Positions 11,291 to 22,156 are shown, numbered from the stretch's first letter. The stretch is DNA of 64,000 nucleotides from Isoetes taiwanensis (GCA_021234155.1 JAJEKV010000002.1:39547841-39611840), one strand, 5' to 3'. Made by a program: numbers and translations. Notes: generated by a model not told the origin, from the letters alone.

Positions 11291-12430
11291 ATAAAGATAA
11301 AGATAAGTTTTTATCGTCCACGAGAACCCTATCGGGTTATGGGACCCAAACAAAGAGAAGAAGGCGTGAGCCCCCTACAGAACAAAAAGGCATAAGCCTA
11401 AACAAAGCACAACATAGAGACAAAGCCCCATAAAAAAACATGAAAGAAATAACAAAAAGAACTAAGTAATAAGGCACTATACGTATTCCAGCCAAGGGTT
11501 CTCAGGCCAATGGTCGCGAATGATAGCCGTGCCCCCTCTATACACTGCCCATTTGCTCTGCATTCGAGCCTCTCGGACTTTGCACAACTCCCCCCGTCGC
11601 CTAGTTAACTGTACAGGGGAGAGATCCTCCTGAACAGAGAATCTAGTACTCTTCAAATGATCTGCCGTCTTTGGAGCACATATAATCTGGCCCCGAGGGT
11701 GCCGGGAAATGTAATATCGACTATATCTTTGAAGTGTACGACTATATGACGAGGTCTGTCCGGTCTCACGGGCCCCAACTTCGCCGGGTCTGTGGCAATA
11801 CTAGGCTCGCTTGAATATGCATGATATCGAAAAAACTTTGCGACTGCTTGAAAGATCGAGCGAGCAAGAATATGTTTCGTAGCCCCATTATGCGCAAATT
11901 GAGGCCTCTATCTTGCTCGGGATCGCCTATCTCGGTGATGGGACCTGCTCCCCCATGCTTGTGAGAAGTGCGTCGTGTGGTTCAATCTGGAGTTACATGT
12001 ATCGGTCATTATAGTGTCCTTGCATGAGGCCGAGATGTCTCCGCTCGGCATCCAGTGCTCATGTTCGCCCTAGCTCGGCCTCGGTGCATTCGGCCGTCTA
12101 GTTGTAGATCAGTCAGATACTACTATCTCGCAGATTTGGGGGAAAGGGTGGTGGTTCTCTGAGGGCCATTCGGTCTTGGAAGAAAGCGTGTCGATTATCC
12201 AAGGAACTGCTTAGCTTCTATCATAACAGTAGGGGCAAACATTGTCTGTTCCAAGGCAGGAGATAGCGTGTCATGTTCTGCTGCTGAAAGACATGGGCAA
12301 AGTTTATCTCTAATTTCCAGGAACTGCTGGAGAAGATCCCCACCAAGTGTGCTAGCATTTTTACACCGAGCCCGTCTAGTCATGGCGTAAAACCTTGCAG
12401 GCGAGAGTGCCACTTGCTAGACTAGATTAA
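11291..12430 (-). mobile_element. LINE/SINE 3' end with ATAAAG tail, extent uncertain
   Basis: The left edge has an ATAAAG-type short tandem tail followed by TTTTTATCGTCCACGAGAAC and a CATGGGACC-like stretch. The same terminal signature (tail, CGTCCACG, GGTCATGGGACC) ends the LINE at 40912 and a copy at 28861, so this is the 3' end of a related minus-strand non-LTR element that extends rightward. The only open frame (12195-12413, minus, 72 residues) is not recognised. The right boundary is a guess. Confidence 0.5.
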
Positions 12431-13709
12431 GCTCACGTAACCTTCCTAGGCATAAAGGAAGCTTGGTTCAAATGTAATCTAATATGGCAGGCTGTTTGTT
12501 GCCGTGGACAAGGGCAACTATTGGTCTGACAACAGCAAATACCCCAACAATCCAAAATAAGAATAACACACAATCCAAACCTGATTCTGGCAGGGGCGAT
12601 ACCAAATCGGATTAGAATGGCAAAAGAATTGGGCTGAGGGCTCTTGCTGGATCTGCAGGTTGCTATGAAAATTCATAAACCCATGAATTGCTTCTATGGC
12701 TGGTGTTATCCCCTCTATACACAGAAGTGGGCGCTGCAGTCGAAACTTGAAAACCCCATCATGTGCTGGCGCAATTTAGCCGATCTCCCTGAAGCTGGAT
12801 GCTAGCCCGCCTGATTCCCAAATCACGTTGATGCTGAATCCTCCGGTCTTGATGCTGAATGTTGCCACTAAATCATGTTGATGCCAAATTACGGTGACCC
12901 TAAACCCTCCGGCCTTGATGCTGAACTCGCTACCTGCTGTTGCTTGATGCTGGCCCCTGAAGGGGCCGGGGCCTGGCGCCTTAGGCTGGGCGGTGGCGCC
13001 TTAGGCTGGCGGTATGGTATGATTTGAAGGAAAAAAGAAAAATTAAAAACAAATAGAAGGAAATGGAAGGAATAACAAATGCACTAAGAGAACCATAGCC
13101 AAGCCAAAGCAACCAAGGAAAAATGAAAAGAAAATAATGGGGAAAGGAAAGCTAGAACAATTAAAGGAACCGCAACACACACTGAGCAACACAGAAAGCA
13201 CCCTAGAAGAAGATTGCACGAAAAAACAAAAAGACTGGCCACGACACAGAGGCACAGACGGAAGAATACAAAACAAATAAAAATAAAAAAATAAACAAAT
13301 GCCAGAACAAGGTTAAAAGAAAAACCAAAGCAAGACTAGAGCAAAGCCACAAAGGACACAACCATGAAGATGGTTGCAATAAAAATCAAAGACACTAGCA
13401 ATGGAATAAAAATGTAGTAAGCCACTCAGACAGGCCTTCTCGACGAGAAATAAGTCCCAAATTTAGGTTAACCCGTCTGTAGCATTCCAATGTCTGATCA
13501 TTAGAACATTTAGACGTTGCATTTCAAAAATAGAGTATTCTATGTGTGTGTGTGTGTGTCATAGCATATCATAACATTGCATAGCTAAACAAATCTTTGC
13601 ATAAGACAAAACTATACTGCAAAAAATGTAAGTAATAGCATCTGCATTGCATGACTGTCACATCTCATTTCATATTTCACAATAATTTTATAGAGATCTC
13701 ATAACATTC
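12431..13709. other. No recognisable gene
   Basis: It contains a GATGCTGAA-rich stretch (12800-12960), a tandem GGCGCCTTAGGCTGG pair near 12975-13010, purine-rich DNA at 13020-13360 and a GT run at 13542-13558. No supported coding region. Confidence 0.45.
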
Positions 13710-13901
13710 TCAAAGAAATACCGCCATGTAACTCTTGTTGACTTGATACTCCCAATCCAAAGTCAAGGACTGAAGCTCACCTGCATCCATCCAAGAGCTT
13801 ATGTTAGAGTGAAAATCGTAACAAGACTTGGGAACTGCAGGCTTCAGTACTTCAGTCCAGTTGTTATCCATGTCAGGCTTTAAATTGAAATACAAAAACA
13901 T
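13710..13901 (-). CDS. Exon-like segment of an unrecognised gene, duplicated at 10122-10235
   Basis: The minus-strand frame reads KPDMDNNWTEVLKPAVPKSC then YDFHSNISSWMDAG. The text CCTGCA..CATCCAAGAGC and GACTTGGGAACTGCAGGC is repeated at 10122-10235, where the parallel reading keeps the VL.PAVPKS..SWM pattern with substitutions. Conservation of a reading frame between two diverged copies suggests a real exon, about 33 codons, possibly flanked by splice sites (GATGCAG then GTGAGC). I do not recognise the family. Because the copies are 3.6 kb apart and separated by a LINE end, this looks like a local duplication of part of a gene. Confidence 0.35.
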   Translation of the reverse strand: MFLYFNLKPDMDNNWTEVLKPAVPKSCYDFHSNISSWMDAGELQSLTLDWEYQVNKSYMAVFL

Positions 13902-14172
13902 TCAACAAGACTAATCATAAAATAATTAAAAAAGGAGAAGAGACTTTTGAGACGCATTGAGCTTAATATCCAGGATGTAATAATGAAACCAGATGGCCAC
14001 GATGATATGAACCATCAATTTACCATCACTTTAATTCTAAGTATTCACATATATTCAAATATGATCATTTGAATACCTTGAAAAAATCTTCTTTTCAGCA
14101 CTTTAGCCTCAGTCTGCTGCTGTAAAAAGTGAACAGAGCAAAAAGGAATAACCATCATTCAATTAAATTGGG

Positions 14173-14784
14173 ATTATGTCCAGGGAAAAAAATAGCGGCT
14201 AATATTAGCCAAATGGCGATTTTTTGGACATTTTTGGAAAAAGTACGGCTAAACTATAAAGGAGGAAATTTTTGGAAAAAAGAAAAAAATCGCCAAATAT
14301 TTTCAAAGTTGACCTCCTTTACACCAAGGTTTAGCCAAACATAAGAAAGAAGGAGAGGAAAAATTCTTTCACTTTAGCCAAACGTTCGAAAGTTTTCCTA
14401 TGCATTTAGGGATAGACTAGCCATACTTTTTAATAGCTAATGTAAAATATGAGATTATTCATGAGATTATGGAATAGAGGTTGCTAATACTATATTAGAT
14501 GGACAGTTTTTTGTTCTCCAACTAGTAGATTTCTATTATTATCTTATCTTATCTTATTATTAATATGTTCGTACAATAAAAAGTTTGGCATAGCATAAAT
14601 GTTTGGCTAAAGTTTATATAAAGGTTCAAACAAAAAATAGCCAAACATTCAAAACTAATAAAGGAAAATTATTCAACTTTAGCCAAACATTCGAATGTTT
14701 TCCTATGTATTTTGGGTTAAATTAGCCAAAGTTGTTCTAGCTAATCTAAAATATGACTTTAGTAATTTTTTCCCTGATTATGTC
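14173..14784. mobile_element. hAT-type MITE with 8-bp target duplication
   Basis: The element spans 14181-14776 (596 bp). It begins CAGGGAAAAAAATAG and ends ATTTTTTCCCTG, an inverted repeat starting with the CAGGG typical of hAT ends, and is flanked by the perfect 8-bp duplication ATTATGTC (14173-14180 and 14777-14784). The interior is AT-rich and noncoding, with repeated TTTAGCCAAAC motifs; the 14325-14450 stretch recurs at 14640-14760. There is no transposase, so it is non-autonomous. Perfect target duplications suggest a fairly recent insertion. Confidence 0.85.
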
Positions 14785-15640
14785 TATTCCAAAATCGCGC
14801 CGTATAAGCATTTTATTGACCATTATATTGAATTAACCACACTTTTGCACTGTGTTCATTTTCGGGCTAGGAAGATGCATTTTATGTTGAAATGCAAAGT
14901 CATTCAAATATTCCATGCAAATGACCCATATTATGACAGAATGTTGGCAATAGAAAAAACAAGAAATTACTTATTAATTCGCACATTCACGGACGACAAC
15001 GAAATCTAAACATTGAAATTGTAATGCTTTACGAATAAATAACAGCAAGCAAGTTGCTACAAAACAGAGTTTTTCATGGTTCAAATCGCGCGTGGCGCGA
15101 TTTGCTTGGCATAAATAACGCATTATAATAGAACATAAACTTAAAAAACTAATCCGATTCATCGTTAAATTCAGCGCCGCAGCGGTCCCGAGATCCCGTC
15201 GATCATGAACAAACCATGCTCGGATTCCATATAAGATGGATTACAACATCAAAGGGATCGGGATAGAAGCGGGCCGGGATTCAAAGCAACGACATCAAGC
15301 CCAGGTCCGGAAGTTCTATTTCTAGCTCGCGGCACTTCGAGAGGTCCGCATGGTTCATCGTCGCGGTAATAAAATGTGCCATAATAACAAGCGTATATGA
15401 GACCCGGCCGATGGTTTGCCAATTTCATGCATGCCTATTTATACACACCTAAATTATTGACGGTATATACATACAAATTATTGCAAGTATAGCAAACCAT
15501 ACACATAATATAAAAAAACAATACGTACACAGAACCAATAATGCTGATATAAGAACACAATATAAATTCTAAACCTTTCGTGTAAAGTATATTTCATATT
15601 CAAAACTTTTTGGAAAGTGTATTTCCTGTATACATATATA
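14785..15640. other. 3' flank of the DGQH/phosphatase gene, one palindrome
   Basis: No gene seen. The palindrome at 15082-15104 (AAATCGCGC..GCGCGATTT) is one copy of the locus word found in this gene's introns. The rest is AT-rich. Confidence 0.5.
15082..15104. repeat. Locus palindrome, family 1
   Basis: A 23-bp near-perfect palindrome with arms CAAATCGCGC and GCGCGATTTG lies downstream of the gene ending at 15641. Confidence 0.85.
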
Positions 15641-16274
15641 TCAAAAAAGTTCTCTTTCTAGAACGATTTTCTCAAGGTCCCTGTCAATTTCCCCTGTCCG
15701 ATCAAGTTGCGGGTATAGTGTTTGTATCTCTTCGACCGTTTTTCCTGAAGCTATTTCATGCAAGACACTAACAAAACGAAGCAGGAAGTCATCTTTGTCA
15801 AAATCTTGAGGATGATAGGGCGGCGGATTCAATGCCTGTGACTGATTGAAGCAACACTTTAAAGCGTCATCATCCACAATGATCATGCCTTCCTTATCCT
15901 CAACACCTAGGGCATCCATCATGTTGCGCAAGCATTTCACAAATATCTTTTTACCTGTCGGTTCTTTAGGGTTTGTGAATGAAGCACATTTGCTTTGATC
16001 CCAGATGGACGCCCAGTCTCTATTTAGCTCAGGCACTACTTTCAAAACATCCTGTATATTTCTATGCTCCATAGATGACCAAATTGCACAACGAAACATA
16101 CTGAAGGCCTGGTCCAACATCTCCTTCAGATAAGGGCGCGGGTAAACATATTTGGTACGTGTCTCAAATGGTTGTTGCGCATACCATGACTTTTCGAACG
16201 TTGCTTTAGGTAACGTTCTACATAGCACACCATTCAAATCAAAGACCAGTACTTTTGGGGAAGCCAAATTATTT
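15641..16274 (-). CDS. FCP1/NIF-type (HAD) phosphatase domain, last exon of the DGQH gene
   Basis: The minus-strand exon starts after acceptor AG at 16275-16276 and joins in frame to the exon ending at 16467 (..EEEER|NNLASPKVLVFDLNGVL). It shows the FCP1-homology pattern: FDLNGVLCRT (motif I, DxN rather than the usual DxD), RPYLKEMLD, CAIWSSMEHRNI (WSS motif II), WASIWDQSKC, and IIVDDDALKC before a C-terminal DFLLRFVSVL helix. Family members remove phosphate from the RNA polymerase II tail or related proteins in the nucleus. The second acid of motif I is Asn, a change seen in plant DLNG-type members, so activity is uncertain. The exon is intact and ends with TAG at 15641. It is the C-terminal domain of a longer four-exon protein. 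Confidence 0.75.
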
Positions 16275-16466
16275 CTGTAAGGAGAACAATAACGTATGAG
16301 ACAAAAGAAATGGTAAGCGAAAACGCGCCAGGCGCGATTTCATGAATGATGCATGTCAACATAATTTAAAAATATGATCTCTAGGAAAGTCTAAATCGCG
16401 CCTGGCGCGATTTCTATATGCTTGCAAAATGCATGGATATCAAAAAAAGGAATATTGTTACGATAC
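16275..16466 (-). repeat. Intron 3 of the DGQH gene with two palindromes
   Basis: The intron runs from donor GTATCG (minus, 16466) to the AG at 16275. It carries two copies of the locus word, at 16321-16340 and 16393-16413. Reading through the donor turns the second palindrome into a short artefactual C terminus, which is why the intron is easy to miss. Confidence 0.75.
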
Positions 16467-18453
16467 CTTTCTTCTTCTTCTTCATTCCCCGTTGTGACTT
16501 CTTCCGTTGCATCCTTATTCTGAGTTGTCTCCGGTCTGATAGAAGCACCAACCACATCAGTTGAGATCTGTACAGTGGGAACTATGCTTGATAGTTCATT
16601 ACTCTTTACGCTAACCTGGCTAGTGTTTTCAGATTTGGAGTCTGCTTCATCCTCATTATTGTTATTATCATCATCCTGCTTATCTTCAACATGTTCTAAA
16701 TTTTTAGGGTCAAGGATGTTCACAGGCATGTCGATAGGTATTTGGTAATCTGGCTGATCTTCGGTTTCATCCATGAAGTTGCGGCCAACCAATAGCTTTC
16801 TCAATCCTTCCCGTTCCTTAAGCAAATCTGCAGGTATTTCGGTCTTAGAGGTAGAAGCTTTGCTTTTTGCACTGCCGATTGGTCCCCTAGTTGCTTCCTC
16901 TAGTACTTTCTCAAAGAAGAGGTCCAAGAAATTTTTGGCTCGATCATCTGAGACGACGCTCTGACATTTCCTTGCTAACTTCAAAGCTTCTCTACCGATG
17001 TAACCTCCAACGTGAAGTTCCCAGCAAGTTGTTCCCAACGGACAAAATGCTTCAATGAGATACTGGGAAAGGTCCATAGAGAACCCGTTCTTGTTTAGCT
17101 TACCCTTATGTGATGTTAGGAGCTCATACTTAATGTGGCCCACAAGAATTGGGTCGTCCTCGTTTTCATCCTCTTCTTCCTCATCTTCCTCTAACTCTTC
17201 CACGACCTTGACACCCTTCCCCTTGTCTTCTTGCTCCAGATAGAAGACGTTTCGTATTATGCGTTCATCTAACTGATAGCACTGCCATGCTAGTTTGTCT
17301 CCATCTGGTTTTCCCTTGAGCCTTTCATATTCCTTATCATCCATCATGGCTATCATAAATATAAGCACATGAAAAATTTTACTTTCTGTGCTGAAGTCAC
17401 TGTCCCTGTTTTCATCTATGAGGATCGCCTGTCGTTATGACTTTCCGCGCATTCTAAGTCATTTGCAGCGGTTAGAGCATATGCATAGGACATGTCGGAG
17501 GGACATATAGTGACAATTGTGTAGTTCATCTCCGTTGTGAAACCATTGCATATGTTGAAGAACGTATTATAGTCATCATCAGCGACCATCCGGGTGCCTC
17601 GGCTATCAAGGGCGAAGAGTGTGATATCATGGGGACCAGCACCCACTTCGGCAAGGCACACTTGAAACCGGTTGACACTTGATAAAGAAAGTGGACTCCG
17701 TCTCCCGGTCCGCTTCCACCATCGCGACTTTTCGTTTCAAGTCGGATGCAACTTTAGTGTGAAGCCCACTGATCTTTGCAACGTTCTTCAACTTCTGCTG
17801 CTTGACAAAGTCCTTGGACCAAAATACATACTTCTTAAGGTCGTCGTTAGAGACGTTATACTTTTGCATGAGTCCTAACTCCGACAACGACCACTCTGAT
17901 GTAAGCCTTTGTAATTCCTCACCAACTGCCTTCTTGAGCACTCTAATATTCTTCAGCTCGTCGCAGGCATCTTCAAATGATTCCAGAGCCTTTGCTGCCG
18001 AGGTTTTCTTGTAAAGAATTTCCTTTCTGATTAACCTGTCCAGAACTGACAGCAGCTCTTGATCGTCCAATCCCTGAGCCTTCCTCATCTCTGTTATATG
18101 TATATCAAAAATTGATGTGTCAACAGGAGGAAATCTTCCTTGTGAATCTGGCAACTTCTTCTCGACGTAGGCATCCCAGAATTCATTCCATTTCTCCCAT
18201 ACTGGATCTGAAGCAAATACTATCTTGCAGGCATCCTTGGGCACAGTTGGTTCCTCAGAAGCATCACCCTTTTCATCCCCTTTTTTTTTCTTTGACCTGG
18301 TGCTCTTGGTTTTGTCCTGTATTATCGTCTGACTAAGTGTCCTCTCCAGCAACTTGAATTCAGCGCTTTTAGACTGGCCCTGTCTGGTTGGCATTGGCTT
18401 CCCATATTCAATCCACTGGTTCCGAGCATGCCGAAGTTGCTCTATATAGGGAC
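16467..18453 (-). CDS. Degenerate DNA-methylase-like region, exon 3 of the DGQH gene
   Basis: The exon starts after AG at 18454-18455 with PYIEQLRHARNQWIEYGKP and continues through a Lys/Glu-rich helical region (17627-18394). A methylase-like segment follows (HDITLFALDSRG, then YNTFFNICNGFTTEMNYTIV) and later WELHVGGYIGREALKLARKC. These align by eye with the methyltransferase-like gene at 50.9-53.75 kb (RDFTLVIADLPYGF, FNAFIEGIKQISTAKHW, then the motif-I region and LKKGRNRVAVDID). Here the DLPY catalytic motif is replaced by LDSR, so catalysis is unlikely. One-base frameshifts occur near 17640 and 17425. An acidic stretch (EELEEDEEEEDENEDD) follows. Phase matches both neighbouring exons. Function is unknown; a DNA-binding or scaffolding role is only a guess. 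Confidence 0.6.
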
Positions 18454-18914
18454 TGCAAGTAGTGACGTTGTAAGCTTCATAATCGTGAATGAAATAAATC
18501 CTTCTAGTTTAAAATCGCGCCTGGCGCGGTTTCATATCAGAAAGCAAATCGCGCCAGGCGCGATTTGCCTACTGTGAAGAGAAAACGCTTACTTGACTGG
18601 TAGCCGTTTATCGTCAAACAAGTAAATCGCGCCTGGCGCGATTTCATATTAGAATTTAAATCGCGTCACACGAAAATTGCCTAGCCTGAGGCGGCTTGGC
18701 TATTAGACGGATAGCCTTTTCTCCTGAGGGTAGGCAAATTCCGCGTGGGGCGTGTAACATTCTAATATGAAATCGCGCGAGGCGCGATTTACTTGTTTGA
18801 CGAGAAACGACTATCAATCCAGGAAGCGTTTTCTCTTTACAGTAGTTTCTAATATGAAATCGCGCCTGGCGTGATTTGCAAATACGAAAACGAAACCTAA
18901 AGGAGGAAAATTAC
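18454..18914 (-). repeat. Intron 2 of the DGQH gene: palindrome cluster forming a 337-bp fold-back
   Basis: The intron runs from donor GTAATT (minus, 18914) to AG at 18454. Word copies lie at 18512-18532, 18546-18566, 18624-18644, 18770-18790 and 18857-18877, with degenerate copies near 18658 and 18734. From 18544 to 18880 the two halves are inverse complements of each other nearly to the centre (for example GAGAAAACGCTT at about 18577 against AAGCGTTTTCTC at about 18826), so the RNA of either strand could form one long hairpin with the short palindromes embedded in its arms. Confidence 0.85.
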
Positions 18915-20021
18915 CTTTTGTATAAGAATGTTTTTCCCATGTCATTCAGGAGTGCGCTTATTTCGGCTAGCTCGGCAGGTGTGGTTGAGCCGCTCAGGAA
19001 CCGGCAGTTTCTGACAGAATACAGCTTATAGAACAACTGATGCCCAGTATGCTGTGCCTTCTTGATCAGAACCTTCTGGGCCTCTATTGAATGCTGGCCA
19101 TCTATTATCATGAAATGTATGTCAGGATTCTCGATGAAGTCCTCCAGCTTGCTCCACATGATTACCTTCCTCGTTCTGGTATCGTACGGCACTACATCTG
19201 CAGGCATTGGCACTTGCCCTGGATTTTCGATCATGCTGTTCACTATCTCCATGGAGTGCTGCTTGTCATACCTTCTGCTGATGTAAATGGCTTTAGTGGA
19301 CCTGAAAAGCCTATCCACGTGGACTGGATGGGTGAAGCTCAGGCCCAGTGGATACTTGTCAGCATATTTCTTGAGCTTGCTCATCGCCTCTAACTGCCTG
19401 GCCTTGTCATCGTCACTTGTAAGGCCTGCTGTCGCTTCTGTGGTTTCCCTGCCTTTAGAACTAGCTTCTTCCTTATCCTTCACTGCCTGTAAGTAGACAC
19501 TGCCCGAGGGCCTCGTGCTAATGGCTCGTCGAACAGCTGTAAGCCCCTCGCATATTCTTGTAGGAGTCAATGGCTCGCCAACTGTCCAGCCAAATTTGAA
19601 GAGGTTATCGGCCATGTCGTCTGATCTTAATGCAGTCTCTTTAAAAGAGCTAGCACTGCATCGATTGATCTTCTTTAGGCTCTTCTTATGTTTTTGGCCC
19701 ACTTCAACTAGCCGCGAACGAAAGAATCGTCCCATTGCCCATGTAATAAGAATTCTCTGCTTCTTCATTTGATCAGTCTCTCTCTTGCCCTTGACATGAA
19801 GATGAGGTCCGTCTTTCCCACCGGTTTTGAATATCTCCACATACCATTCTGACCCCTCTATAAGATCTTCTGGACATGGAGGTTCCACCTGAGCCTTTAT
19901 TATTCCAGATGTATCTTCTAACATCAATACATCTTTGCAGTGCATAAAGTGACATCTTCATCCGCCCTTGCTTTTTCTCGGGTCAGAGGGTCTCGCCTTG
20001 CTTGTTTCTCCTTTTGATTGG
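18915..20021 (-). CDS. DGQH-motif (ParB/DndB-like) segment, exon 2
   Basis: The main frame 19945-18915 encodes MHCKDVLMLEDTSGI, a basic helical segment, then DFIENPDIHFMIIDGQHSIEAQKVL, and ends ALLNDMGKTFLYK at donor GTAATT. IIDGQH followed by an A-x-K helix resembles the core of ParB/sulfiredoxin-fold and DGQHR proteins, which bind nucleotides or DNA. The usual Arg after DGQH is Ser. Joined to the next exon in phase 2, it continues SPYIEQLRHARNQW. The 5' part (19962-20021) is in frame but crossed by one TGA, so the true splice site or a frameshift lies nearby. I do not know a named plant family with this architecture. Confidence 0.55.
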
Positions 20022-20583
20022 CTTTTGTGATCCCGCGGAAATTACAAAGACATGGGTTAATTTTTTCATGCTAAAATATATCTTTGTCGAAAACATATGC
20101 AACAAAAACGCGCTTGGCGCGACTTGAAAAGAATAGAGAGCTAGTTCATTTACTTAATTGGAGCTAACAAAAACGCGCTTGGCGCGATTTGAAAAGAATA
20201 CAGAGCAGGTTCATCTACTAAAAATGTTCAGGACATAACTAACTATAAAAAATAAAACTTAAATTGTCGAATCTACATCTCAAGATATAGAAACTAATGT
20301 AATGCCTTATTCAACTGTGGCTTTGACACAAATAACTATAAACGCCACAACTTACAGAGTTGAATCTTCATCGAGGGACACAACAAACTATAAAAACACA
20401 ACTACCTACTTAATAATTGTTTAGCCACACATTAAGCATACATTTTTGGGACCTATGAACTCAAATATTAGAGGACACATGCTACTTATCGGAGAATTAC
20501 TCTATTATTACAGAAAAACATCCTAAAAACCTAACAAAAAAGGGACACAGAAATCAATTACAGAACAAGAACTGATCAATTAC
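20022..20583 (-). repeat. Intron 1 of the DGQH gene with a tandem palindrome pair
   Basis: Two copies of the word (AAAACGCGCTTGGCGCGA..) lie at 20103-20125 and 20168-20191 inside a 63-bp tandem duplication that also repeats TTGAAAAGAATA. The rest is AT-rich. Confidence 0.7.
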
Positions 20584-20701
20584 CCGAGGCTTGTTGGATT
20601 TGTGCTTTCTACCTTGTTCACCTCCGGCTTGGGATTTGTGCTTTGGGCTGTCGCCCACCTCTACCAGCGCCTCGGCCGCGGCCAGATCCTCTAGACGCCA
20701 T
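20584..20701 (-). CDS. RG-rich first exon of the DGQH gene
   Basis: ATG at 20701-20699 starts MASRGSGRGRGAGRGG, an RGG-box-like N terminus typical of RNA- or chromatin-associated proteins, followed by a basic segment and a GTAATT donor at 20583. In the ATG frame a TGA appears after 27 codons. A shift of one base gives an open basic tail, so a frameshift is present, as in the other exons. Assignment as first exon rests on position, strand, start codon and donor. Confidence 0.45.
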
Positions 20702-21660
20702 AGAACTGCAAGTGCGGATAATATGAGAGTGGGGTTTTGGTTTAAACTTATATGTATGCGTTCATAATCTAGGCCGTCAGATTTACAAATCAGAATTCAA
20801 ATTCGCGTCCTTTTAAATTTATACCGCCTTAATTAGCCTGGCCGTCCGCTCATTTACAAATTTAAATTGTGTTTTTTTTTTTAGTGCAATTTCAAGATAA
20901 CAATTAATTATTAATTTCAAGAAACGCATATGTGGCAATCTACTACCACCTAATCGGCCACCTACTATCAGAGCGCCCAAGAACAATCGACTATCAGAGT
21001 GCCCAAGATCCGTTCGATCGAGCCGCCTTCAATCCCATTCGATCGAGCCGCCTTCAATCCCATTCGATGTCTGCTGAACTATGGTGAGTGTGATTCCTCT
21101 ATTGTTCTCTATGGTGTGCATTCTCTTGTTCTCTATTTTTCGTCCTCTATTTTTACAATGCATTACGGTTCTTTATCGATTAATCGGAGAAGAATGCTAT
21201 CTTTTAACAGCAAACTTGAAGCGCCGAGTAGGATTGTGTAAAATCGAAGATCTGAATCCAAGTTCTATGTGTCATGGTGTTCCTCTGGGAAAAAGTTTCT
21301 GTAAGATTTCCATTATAAACTGCAATTATGAAGATGAGGCTCTTCCAAGAAGACATCCCCGTGGCGGCGTCTACAACTGGAAAGCGTGGGCACATTTGTA
21401 GCATGGCCAAAAGAACGTCCCGAAAAGGTATGTATATTTGGATATTCAAAAAAAAGAATATATCATAACATCTCGATGTTGTGAATTTTGAATTCTGTGA
21501 TGGTCTTTAGCGGTCTTATCAACCCCATGAAACTACACATTAATGAAAATATGTAGTTTCTTGGGGTGGTCATACCGGGCGGAGGGCATCACGGTGATTC
21601 AATGTTTTCGACATTGCATATAAAAAAAAATAATAAACTAATGACAGAAAAGTATAGTGC
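20702..21660. other. Promoter-side intergenic DNA, no supported gene
   Basis: This lies upstream of the DGQH gene. It holds a tandem pair of CATTCGATCGAGCCGCCTTCAATCC-like 25-mers near 21015-21065. Short plus-strand frames (20999-21449) have no family resemblance. Confidence 0.4.
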
Positions 21661-21750
21661 AAAATTGCGCCAGGCGCGAGTTTGTATTCATATTCCAAAA
21701 AAGTATATGTACATTTCTTCTGCAAAAAATGCGCCAGGCGCGAATTCTTT
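21661..21750. repeat. Two family-1 palindromes in the 3' flank
   Basis: Copies lie at 21661-21680 (TTGCGCCAGGCGCGAG) and 21729-21745 (TGCGCCAGGCGCGAATT), just downstream of the stop of the minus-strand gene at 21757-22156. Confidence 0.75.
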
Positions 21751-21756
21751 CTATCT

Positions 21757-22156
21757 CTACAATATGTCACACATGCCTACTTCATCGGCCCAATTCCGCA
21801 AGAAGTCCCACCTGAACCACCCTGATATGACAGGATCCTCATCTTCCCTGCAGATGTCGAGTCTCCAAACCAGAGTGTTGTATCGATCCCTGATACTATA
21901 AATCAAATCCTCGTACTTATTTGTTGGCATGAGCCTTACTAAGAGCATGAGGAGTCGGATATGTCCATAGATGCGATGAAAGTGTTCCCATGGCCCCTGA
22001 TACAGACTGTCTAATGGATTCTCCAACTCTCTTTGAATGTTTTGAACAGCACAATCAAGTAATATCTTGTACAGGGTCCAGAGTTGATGGTCGTCCAGGG
22101 GAAGTGTATTTGATCTAGAAGCAGCCAGTGTCCATGCATAAGGAAAATCCATGGCA
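21757..22156 (-). CDS. Unrecognised small protein, last exon; homologue of the 63.4-63.9 kb protein
   Basis: The exon follows an AG acceptor (CTAG before TGCCATGG) and encodes about 131 residues from MDFPYAWTLAASRS to GWFRWDFLRNWADEVGMCDI. A helical core LYKILLDCAVQNIQRELEN ... IYGHIRLLMLLVRLMPTNKY ... IRDRYNTLV matches the protein at 63432-63923 (IVNILRERAFENLQQTL ... IFYALRNLFNLLIISPTLDY ... ARYKVV) with conserved ILxxxAxxN, R-x-L-x-x-LL, PTxxY and RY positions. No known domain is recognised. Family-1 palindromes lie in the upstream intron and downstream flank. An upstream exon was not found. The frame is intact. Confidence 0.55.

Noticed and set aside
10702-11321. Hydrophobic, Phe/Leu-rich minus-strand frames looking like membrane proteins
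   Set aside because: The plus strand is a purine-rich low-complexity tract, so the minus strand encodes Phe, Leu and Ser by composition; three overlapping frames show the same bias.
20999-21449. Plus-strand ORFs upstream of the DGQH gene
   Set aside because: They have no family resemblance or splice support, and overlap frames on both strands.
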